DNA from: an uncultured Clostridia bacterium
GTDB lineage: Bacteria > Bacillota > Clostridia > Oscillospirales > Acutalibacteraceae
Assembly (NCBI GenBank): GCA_958436475.1
Contig: CAUBKG010000030.1
Coordinates: 1-23,778 of the forward strand
Direction of reading: 5' to 3'
DNA: 23,778 bases
The notes beneath the pieces are model-generated. The model saw only the letters and a program-made list of their open reading frames with translations, was not told the origin of the DNA and ran no database searches. Position numbers and translations under genes: made by a program. This document shows, piece after piece, positions 15,423-20,910 of the stretch (the stretch's first letter is position 1; every line of letters starts with the position of its first letter).

Positions 15423-15998
15423 ATGATAGAACGGGAATATAAATTTCTTCTTCCCGAGGACGAATTCCAAAGGCTCCGGCGATTGGCTGAAGAGCTGTTC
15501 CCGGATACAAAACCGGTGAGACGCACGCAGATCAACCACTATTACGATACGCCCGGGCGGGACATCCGCAAGAGGGATATTACGCTTCGGGTCCGGCAGG
15601 TAGGGGAAACATTCTGCGCTCAGGTCAAGCTTCCGCTTTACGGAGGAAAGGGGCTTACGGAAAAGGAAGAGCTCGGGCGCCCGCTCGCAGAGCTTCCGCA
15701 GTCGATTCATATCCACTCCCTTTTTTCCGTTTTGCCGGAGATCGGCGAATGCTTCCCGGAGGGAAGCCTGACCACTTGCCGGACGACGTGGCGGCCCCGG
15801 CCGGGGCTCCGGCTGGAATTCGATGAGAGCCGGTACCTCGGAAAAACCGATTATGAGCTGGAGATCGAATACGAGCCGGCAGAGGAGGAAGCCGTAAGGC
15901 GGCTGATCCGGCAGCTGGGGCTTTGCCCGCAGGGGAAGCCCCTGGGGAAGGCCACGCGCTTTTTTCTGGCGCTTGAAGCAGGGGGAGGCAACACATGA
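15423..15998 (+). CDS. CYTH-domain protein (triphosphate tunnel fold)
   Basis: A 191-residue protein. The signature ExExK is E3, E5, K7 (EREYK). Other tunnel strands are YYDTP (40-44), LRVRQ (55-59), QVKLP (67-71), KEELG (81-85) and LEFDESR with DYELEIEYE in the C-terminal third. CYTH proteins bind triphosphate groups inside a barrel; members hydrolyse inorganic or thiamine triphosphate or act as adenylate cyclases. In this operon it could cleave a triphosphate or pyrophosphate by-product, or act on a nucleotide intermediate made by the nucleotidyltransferase and kinase. The ATG follows GAGGAGG closely and is 4 nt after the ligase stop; its own stop overlaps the next ATG. Confidence 0.88.
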   Translation: MIEREYKFLLPEDEFQRLRRLAEELFPDTKPVRRTQINHYYDTPGRDIRKRDITLRVRQVGETFCAQVKLPLYGGKGLTEKEELGRPLAELPQSIHIHSLFSVLPEIGECFPEGSLTTCRTTWRPRPGLRLEFDESRYLGKTDYELEIEYEPAEEEAVRRLIRQLGLCPQGKPLGKATRFFLALEAGGGNT

Positions 15999-18391
15999 AA
16001 AATCAATTTGTCTTTTCAGGGAAGCCGCTGCTGATCGACTGCTTCCGCATCGTTTCGGATGCGGTCATCCGACCGGATCAATATGATATTTTGCGGCGGG
16101 AGCCTGTGGATACGCCGCCCCTGGAGCCGCGGGAAGCGCCGGTTTATTTTACGGAAACAAATCGCGAGCACAAAAATATGTTCCGGAACCGATATGGAGA
16201 AAACCGCTGCATCCGGCTGGAAGCTGGGGTGTTTTCCGAGCGGGGGCAAAAAAGCATTCTTTGCTTTTCCGCTCCGCCCGATACCAAGCTCTGGATTAAC
16301 GGGCGGCTCACAGCGATCCACTGCCTGTATTACCGTACGAGCTATCTCGCCGTTGAGCTGGAGCCAGGTGAAAACAGGATATGCTTAGAAAAATTTTCGC
16401 CGGGCAGGTATGATACTTTTTCCCTTCAAATTTTGGACGCGGCCTTTGAAATGAGCGGGGATATCCGTTCACTTGCCGCCTCCGGCAATCCCGAGCAGAG
16501 GGAAAACCTGTTCAACGTGAAGCTGTTAAGCTTTGTAACGGACAGCGGCCCGGACACCCGTTCGGATATCATCCGCTTTCAGTACATGCCAAACGACCCC
16601 GAACGCTTTTGCAGCCGGTATGAGGTGCGCGTTTTCGACTGCGATCCAGATCCCTGCGGCTTTTTTACCGCAGAGCTTATGGAGCCGGTCTCCTTTGATA
16701 TGCGTCCCTATCGGGAGGGAAGCCGGGAGCGGTTCCGTCATTTGACGCTCGGCTTTACCTTTTTCCTGCGGGAAGGGGGAACCTATGAGGAATCGCAGAG
16801 CTTCCTGCCGTTTGACTGCCGCGCCGAGGAGGATGCGATTATCCGCGAGACGTGCGAAGCGGTTAACGGCCAGAGCGAATTTGTGAAGGCACAGCTTTTC
16901 GGACGCCGGGAATTTATAGAATCCTCCAGCATCGGGGGATATCCGCTCTCCCGTTTCTGGACGGTGTGGCAGATGCGGGAGCTCATAGAGCGGATGGAAC
17001 GGGGGGAATACTCGGAGGATGAGATATACCGCCCGGGCGTGCACGAGATTTATTTCCGGTCCGTGCTCGACCGGAAATATGAAATGCTCCGGGTTTTCGT
17101 GCCGCAGGATTACACGAAGGAAAAGAAGTATCCCATTCTTCTGAACCTTGCCACCGCGCAGTACAGCGGCGTCAGCTTCGCGGTGAACGCCCTGCCCGAG
17201 GACTGCCTTGTGGCGGATATCACGCTGCGCGGCGTATTATGCGGCAGCTATATCAGCGAGGCGCAGTTTTTTGAATTGTTCCGCTGGCTGAAGGCAAACT
17301 ATTCGATCGATGAGGACCGCGTGTATCTGGCCGGGTGCTCCAGCGGAGGCTTTGCCGTTTGGTCCATCCTCCAGAACCACCCGGGGATCGCTGCTGCGGC
17401 GTTCCCGCTGGTGGGCGCGCCCTATCTGCCCTCTGTGGAAAATGCGGCCCTTACCCCGAAAATTGTATTCGTATCCGAAAAGGATTTTGTTCTGGGCCCT
17501 TATGCGCACGAGCTGCGGAACGCGCATGAAAATGTACCGGGGTACCGCGAATATTTCTTTGAAAGCATGCTCCATTTCCATTTTAATCCTCACTGCTATA
17601 ATAAAAGGGTTACGGAACAGCTACTCACGTTCGTGCGGGAGCGGTTCCCCAAAAAGTTTCGGTTCCGTACCGAACGGAACCGCCATCGGAAGGCCTATTG
17701 GCTCGAGCTGCACGGGATTGCCGAGGGGCAGGCATATGCGAGCGTGGAGGCGGAGTATTCCCCGGAAAATATTCGTCTTCAGATTACAAACTGTGAAGGC
17801 GTTACCATTACTCTGCCGCCCGAAATCCGCCGCGGACGGTTTACGGTTTTCGTGAATAAAGACGAGCTGGCCTTTTCCGGCTATGCGAAAGACGAGCTCA
17901 TCCTGCGGTGTGAAAACGGAAGCTGGAGAGAAGCGAAAACGGCGCTTCCCTGCGATTTGCGCCGGGGCACCGGCCTTTTGGATGTTTATTTCGGCCCGCT
18001 TACGATTGCGGTCCCCGTAAACGCAGGGGAAGAAACGCTCCGCTGCGCCGCGCGGTTTGCCGCGCCGCATTCCAGCGGGTTCGATACCCGGATATATACG
18101 AAGTATCCGATCGTGCCGGAGGGAGAGCTCACCCCCGAGCAAAAATCCGGCAATCTGATTGTGTTCGACGTGGGCGGCTCCAGCGGGATGGCCCGGCGCC
18201 TCGGCGCCTCGGACGGAAAAAGCATGCGGATATGGCCGAATCCCCTGGATCCGAAGCAGAGCATCCTGACCATATCGGTGGACGACGAAAAACAGCTGGC
18301 GCAAAATCTGCTTACCCGCCGCGTGGTGCTGCCGACCTATTATAACGGGCCCGATCCCCGATGGAACAGCAAAGAGGTCTGCTTAAAATAG
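15995..18391 (+). CDS. Large protein with alpha/beta-hydrolase (esterase / prolyl-oligopeptidase-like) core
   Basis: A 798-residue protein in three parts. Residues 1-300 look like beta-rich accessory domains. About 350-555 is an alpha/beta hydrolase: a first strand MLRVFVPQDYT, the nucleophile elbow GCSSGG with S449, a candidate acid D497 in VSEKDF, and candidate histidines H527, H529 and H533. Residues 560-798 form another beta-rich region with no family I recognise. No signal peptide or membrane helix is seen, so it is probably cytoplasmic. It could release or transfer the carrier-bound acyl group, or cleave an ester or peptide bond late in the pathway. It starts in the CYTH stop codon (ATGA) and is the last gene of the operon; a hairpin at 18397-18419 and the terminator at 18461 follow. 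Confidence 0.75.
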   Translation: MKNQFVFSGKPLLIDCFRIVSDAVIRPDQYDILRREPVDTPPLEPREAPVYFTETNREHKNMFRNRYGENRCIRLEAGVFSERGQKSILCFSAPPDTKLWINGRLTAIHCLYYRTSYLAVELEPGENRICLEKFSPGRYDTFSLQILDAAFEMSGDIRSLAASGNPEQRENLFNVKLLSFVTDSGPDTRSDIIRFQYMPNDPERFCSRYEVRVFDCDPDPCGFFTAELMEPVSFDMRPYREGSRERFRHLTLGFTFFLREGGTYEESQSFLPFDCRAEEDAIIRETCEAVNGQSEFVKAQLFGRREFIESSSIGGYPLSRFWTVWQMRELIERMERGEYSEDEIYRPGVHEIYFRSVLDRKYEMLRVFVPQDYTKEKKYPILLNLATAQYSGVSFAVNALPEDCLVADITLRGVLCGSYISEAQFFELFRWLKANYSIDEDRVYLAGCSSGGFAVWSILQNHPGIAAAAFPLVGAPYLPSVENAALTPKIVFVSEKDFVLGPYAHELRNAHENVPGYREYFFESMLHFHFNPHCYNKRVTEQLLTFVRERFPKKFRFRTERNRHRKAYWLELHGIAEGQAYASVEAEYSPENIRLQITNCEGVTITLPPEIRRGRFTVFVNKDELAFSGYAKDELILRCENGSWREAKTALPCDLRRGTGLLDVYFGPLTIAVPVNAGEETLRCAARFAAPHSSGFDTRIYTKYPIVPEGELTPEQKSGNLIVFDVGGSSGMARRLGASDGKSMRIWPNPLDPKQSILTISVDDEKQLAQNLLTRRVVLPTYYNGPDPRWNSKEVCLK

Positions 18392-18460
18392 TAGATGCCC
18401 CCGGCGGAAGGCCGGGGCCTGGTGAGGAAACATTTCTTTTTTGGCTTGCACGAAATAGTA

Positions 18461-18509
18461 AGGAAGCCCGCGGCAGTAGAAATCTGCCACGGGCTTCTTG
18501 TGTTTTTTT
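18461..18509 (+). terminator. Terminator of the eight-gene operon
   Basis: Fourteen-bp stem with one mismatch, arms 18463-18476 (GAAGCCCGCGGCAG) and 18484-18497 (CTGCCACGGGCTTC), 7-nt loop, then T7 at 18503-18509. A second GC hairpin at 18397-18419, six nt after the stop, may help. The stem is nearly the same as the one at 106-146. Confidence 0.88.
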
Positions 18510-18679
18510 ACCTTCAAAAACAGGATAAAATCTGTTTTTCACCGTGGAAGGTGCTGTTTTCGATGCAATGCAAGGAAGTTTTCCGCTGGCACCCTTTGTG
18601 GTTGCCAAGGAAAAATGACGCGGCAGTGCGCGAAAAAAGCTCTTCCAACGGAAAAGTTTCCTTATCTGGAGCCGGCTAA
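18463..18679 (+). repeat. Dispersed intergenic repeat, copy B
   Basis: Homologous to 107-290 in the same orientation: same terminator stem, then TTCAA, ACAGGA, TCTGTTTT, ATGCAAGGAAGTTTTCCG, AGTGCG, CGGAAAA and the identical CTGGAGCCGGCTAA (18666-18679). Inside this copy GGAAGTTTTCCGCTGG (about 18580-18595) pairs imperfectly with CCAACGGAAAAGTTTCC (about 18646-18662), so a long second stem can form. A 94-codon frame crosses it but has no ribosome site and is not conserved in copy A. Confidence 0.6.
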
Positions 18680-18791
18680 TGCCGGGGGCCATGTTTTATC
18701 GTGGGCGAAAGGTCTGTCAACCGCTTTTTTGCATGAAGGAGAATGCAGAGGCAGTATAGTCCCGTTTATGGGACAGGGAAGGCTGCCGCCC

Positions 18792-18820
18792 TTGACAAAA
18801 GGAAAAACGCACCGTACCAT
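18792..18820 (+). promoter_or_regulatory. Promoter upstream of the phage-like regulator
   Basis: Consensus TTGACA (18792-18797), 17-bp spacer, TACCAT (18815-18820). Confidence 0.7.
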
Positions 18821-18831
18821 CAAAAATAGAA

Positions 18832-18842
18832 CGAACGGTTCG
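18832..18842. promoter_or_regulatory. Palindrome at the predicted transcription start, possible operator
   Basis: CGAACGGTTCG, a perfect 11-bp palindrome, begins about 12 bp after the -10, where a repressor would block initiation. The protein that would bind it is unknown. Confidence 0.35.
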
Positions 18843-19059
18843 GGAAACGGGAAAGCCGGGCCCCGGCTCGGGCGATGTTTATTATCCGTCTGCAAAAAAG
18901 CAGGCGGGTATTTTATTTGCCGCGTGGCCCTTTCCGCCCGGCAATCGGGGGAGGGGCACAGGCGGGGCGGATACGGATGTTCGAAAGCCGCTCCGGCGCG
19001 CGGTGCGATAGGACCTGTGAGAAGCTTGAAGGCAGCATGGCAGAAAAAGGAGGCACCGC

Positions 19060-19455
19060 ATGATTGCAAAGCAGGATATTTTCGAATATGCAGACCTCGT
19101 GGCGGAGATCGGCGAGCTCAAAAGGGAAATTGAAAAAAGAGAGAGGGAAGTTTTGAGCGACGTGGTTTCCGCTTCTTGCCCCGACGCGCCCTATCTGCAG
19201 CGCAGCGTTACCGTGCGGGGAAGGGGGAGCGCGGCGGGGCTCCGGCTTCGACTGGTAGGGGAATCGGAGAGGCTGGAGCAAAAACGCGCGGAAATCGAAG
19301 CCTTTGCGGAGGGCCTTGCAAGATCCTCCCAACGCCGTATCGTCCGAATGCGGATGGAGGGGCTGACCTGGGGCGATATTGCGGCCAGAATGGGGCACCG
19401 GTATTCCGTGGACAGCGTTCGGAAAATATTTGAACGGTGTTTTCAAAAAAATTAA
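19060..19455 (+). CDS. Phage-type helix-turn-helix regulator (RinA/ArpU-like)
   Basis: A 131-residue protein: a charged coiled-coil N-terminus (about 10-35), a linker, a second helix (70-88) and a C-terminal helix-turn-helix (about 90-125, RRIVRMRMEGLTWGDIAARMGHRYSVDSVRKIF in two halves) of the sigma-region-4-like kind seen in phage late regulators. Such proteins activate structural-gene transcription. AAAAGGAGG lies 6-7 nt before the ATG. Downstream lie tandem TCCGG repeats and a terminator, then tail genes, which fits the usual regulator-before-structural-genes order but with the head genes absent. Confidence 0.72.
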   Translation: MIAKQDIFEYADLVAEIGELKREIEKREREVLSDVVSASCPDAPYLQRSVTVRGRGSAAGLRLRLVGESERLEQKRAEIEAFAEGLARSSQRRIVRMRMEGLTWGDIAARMGHRYSVDSVRKIFERCFQKN

Positions 19456-19462
19456 AGGGAGC

Positions 19463-19498
19463 GTCCGGTTTATCCGCCTTGTCCGGTTTGTCCGAGTA
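19463..19498 (+). repeat. Two tandem 18-bp repeats after the regulator gene
   Basis: GTCCGGTTTATCCGCCTT (19463-19480) is followed directly by GTCCGGTTTGTCCGAGTA (19481-19498). The TCCG motif occurs four times, and the phasing looks like protein-binding sites. They start 8 nt past the regulator stop, so they may be its target or part of a short 3' RNA ending at the terminator at 19563. Confidence 0.55.
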
Positions 19499-19562
19499 TC
19501 TTAGAGAATGGAAGGCATAGGGGATAAGCGCCGGTCGACTTCCGAATGAGTTTTGGAAACAG

Positions 19563-19582
19563 GCGGCCACGGCCGCTTTTTT
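19563..19582 (+). terminator. Rho-independent terminator between regulator and tail genes
   Basis: GCGGCC (19563-19568), 2-nt gap, GGCCGC (19571-19576), T6 (19577-19582). The minimal loop means the inner pair must open. The following 19583-19697 shows no gene; the tiny frame ATG CCC AAG CCG CGC TGA at 19584 may be a chance or a relic. Confidence 0.75.
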
Positions 19583-19697
19583 CATGCCCAAGCCGCGCTG
19601 AAGGCATTCAAAAAGCTGCGCGAACGCCGAAAGGCACCGGCGCGGACGCGCCGAGGATGCATTTTAATTTTTAGATTGAAAGGATTGACGAAAGCTT

Positions 19698-20279
19698 ATG
19701 TCTACTACCCCGAAAAAAGGCACCGAAATGGCCATGATCGACTGCTGCATGATCGTGGCGACCACCCTGGAGGACACGCCCCGCTGCATCGCATCGACAA
19801 TCAGCACCAAGGTTGGAGTAGAACCGCAGATCGAGACCACCGAAGCGGTGAAACTCATGATCAAGGGGACGCTCAAGGCCCAGAAGGGCGAGAAAAAGGT
19901 GATTACCGGACACACCATCACCCTCACCGACGGCATGACCATCCTCGAGCTCATCGAAATCCTGCAGGGCGGCACCATCGAACGAAACGAAGACGGCGAA
20001 ATCGTGAAGTATACCCCGCCGGTCGTCGGCGCGGAGTACAAGCCCGTGAAGTTCACGCTCGACTGCTACTCCGCACAGATGGACGAAGGCGGCAACGTGC
20101 TTCGCTATGAAAAAGCCTCCTATCCGAGCTGCACCGGCCAGCCCATCGGCCTGGGCTCCGAGGACGACGTGTTCCGCGTTTCCGAATACGTTATCAATTC
20201 CGTTCCCGGCAAGGGCGAGGCGCCGTATGTGATCGAATACGTCGACGCGCTTCCCGAGGTACAGGAGCCGATTGCCTAA
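19698..20279 (+). CDS. Putative phage tail tube protein
   Basis: A 193-residue acidic, beta-rich protein without membrane segments or signal. I assign it as tail tube (major tail) protein because of its size, its composition and its place directly before a tail assembly chaperone and a tape measure gene, the standard order in long-tailed phages. I recognise no sharp motif; the phrases VVGAEYKPVKFTLDCYSAQMDEGG and GSEDDVFRVSEYVINSVPG look like those of clostridial prophage tail proteins. AAAGGA lies about 14 nt before the ATG, which is a long spacing. No sheath gene is near, so the tail, if made, would be of the flexible non-contractile type. Confidence 0.6.
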   Translation: MSTTPKKGTEMAMIDCCMIVATTLEDTPRCIASTISTKVGVEPQIETTEAVKLMIKGTLKAQKGEKKVITGHTITLTDGMTILELIEILQGGTIERNEDGEIVKYTPPVVGAEYKPVKFTLDCYSAQMDEGGNVLRYEKASYPSCTGQPIGLGSEDDVFRVSEYVINSVPGKGEAPYVIEYVDALPEVQEPIA

Positions 20280-20318
20280 GCGCTGTTCCAAGAATAAATA
20301 AGGAGGATGGAAACAGGT

Positions 20319-20738
20319 ATGCCAGTTACATCAATGGATGAAATCAGAAAATACGCGGAGGGGGCGGAGGTTGAGCTCCCCGGATTCAAGGACGGGGAAA
20401 CCATTACCGTCTGCCTGAGGAGGCCTTCCCTGCTTTCTCTTGCGGAATCGGGCAAAATCCCAAACCCTCTGCTGGCCGCGGCCTCGGAGCTCTTCTGCTC
20501 CGGCATCAAGGAAGACGGGAAAAGCAGCATAAGGGAGCTCGGCGAGCTGTTCCAGATCATTGCGAAGGCAAGCCTCGTTTCCCCTTCTTACGATGAATTT
20601 GCCGGTGCGGGCGTGCCGCTCACGGACTCCCAGCTCCTCTACATCTATAACTATGTGAGAAACGGGGTGGATTCCCTGAGCCGATTTCGTAAAAAGCAGG
20701 GAGCTCGCCAGAATCACGACTCTGGCAAAAATTTATAA
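20319..20738 (+). CDS. Phage tail assembly chaperone (short, zero-frame form)
   Basis: A 139-residue helical protein between the tail tube and tape measure genes, the site of the lambda G / T4-like tail assembly chaperones that coat the tape measure during tail growth. The start is at ATG 20319; the ATG at 20307 abuts AGGAGG (20301-20306) with no spacing, so it is less likely. Its last 19 codons lie in a region where a second frame is also open and clearly coding up to 20895 but has no start codon, which points to a programmed frameshift that makes a longer form. Confidence 0.7.
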   Translation: MPVTSMDEIRKYAEGAEVELPGFKDGETITVCLRRPSLLSLAESGKIPNPLLAAASELFCSGIKEDGKSSIRELGELFQIIAKASLVSPSYDEFAGAGVPLTDSQLLYIYNYVRNGVDSLSRFRKKQGARQNHDSGKNL

Positions 20739-20895
20739 GAAACAGCCGAGCGCCGTACTGGGGATCTCCGATCCCTATACGGCGTTCTGCTTTGACGAGG
20801 CGTGCGCCTACATCGATGTACAGACGGCGGCGGGCAAGGTGCCGCGCTACCGGATACAGGTGAAGAGCCTGCATGAGTTTTACAGTCAGATTTAA
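20680..20895 (+). CDS. Frameshifted C-terminal extension of the tail assembly chaperone
   Basis: This frame opens after a TGA at 20677-20679 and reads to TAA at 20893-20895, 71 codons. From 20695 it gives SRELARITTLAKIYKKQPSA, then DPYTAFCFDEACAYIDVQ and ends SLHEFYSQI, a good globular sequence. There is no ATG, GTG or TTG start in the first part, so translation must enter from the upstream gene. The shift needed is +1 or -2. Two A5 runs allow clean re-pairing: CGT AAA AAG (20688-20696) and GGC AAA AAT (20724-20732). A fused product would be about 191-192 residues, the G/GT layout of long-tailed phages. A point mutation or sequence error is the alternative. Confidence 0.75.
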   Translation, partial: ADFVKSRELARITTLAKIYKKQPSAVLGISDPYTAFCFDEACAYIDVQTAAGKVPRYRIQVKSLHEFYSQI

Positions 20896-20910
20896 ATGGA
20901 GGCGGTTTTT

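Larger units (their letters stand above)
18680..19059 (+). other. Leader region of the phage-tail-like block
   Basis: No gene is supported in these 380 bp. They hold a small hairpin GTCCC-6-GGGAC (18759-18774), the promoter at 18792-18820, a palindrome at 18832-18842, and the ribosome site AAAAAGGAGG for the gene at 19060. The transcript leader would be about 230 nt long, GC-rich and foldable, so leader-based control is possible, but I recognise no riboswitch. Confidence 0.5.

Noticed and set aside
12965..15535. 856-codon minus-strand open frame opposite the kinase, ACP and ligase genes
   Set aside because: The plus strand carries well-formed families with active-site motifs and coupled starts. 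The minus frame is Arg/Pro/Gly/His-rich with no recognisable domain, a usual by-product of GC-rich coding DNA.
8621..18391. Lasso-peptide or other RiPP cluster
   Set aside because: The transferase-kinase pair hints at it, but there is no RRE protein, transglutaminase-like protease, asparagine-synthetase-like cyclase, radical SAM enzyme or visible precursor, and the exporters lack a C39 domain.
18395..18679. 94-codon ORF after the operon as a possible precursor peptide
   Set aside because: No ribosome site, crosses two terminator-like hairpins, and the frame is not kept in the homologous repeat copy at 107-290.
18828..18842. LexA (SOS) box near the phage-like promoter
   Set aside because: The two half-sites GAAC and GTTC are separated by 5 or 1 bases, not the 4 needed for the Gram-positive LexA box.
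19553..20110. 185-codon plus-strand frame overlapping the tail tube gene
   Set aside because: Mostly out of frame with the tail tube gene, starts inside a terminator, and has Arg/His-rich shadow composition.
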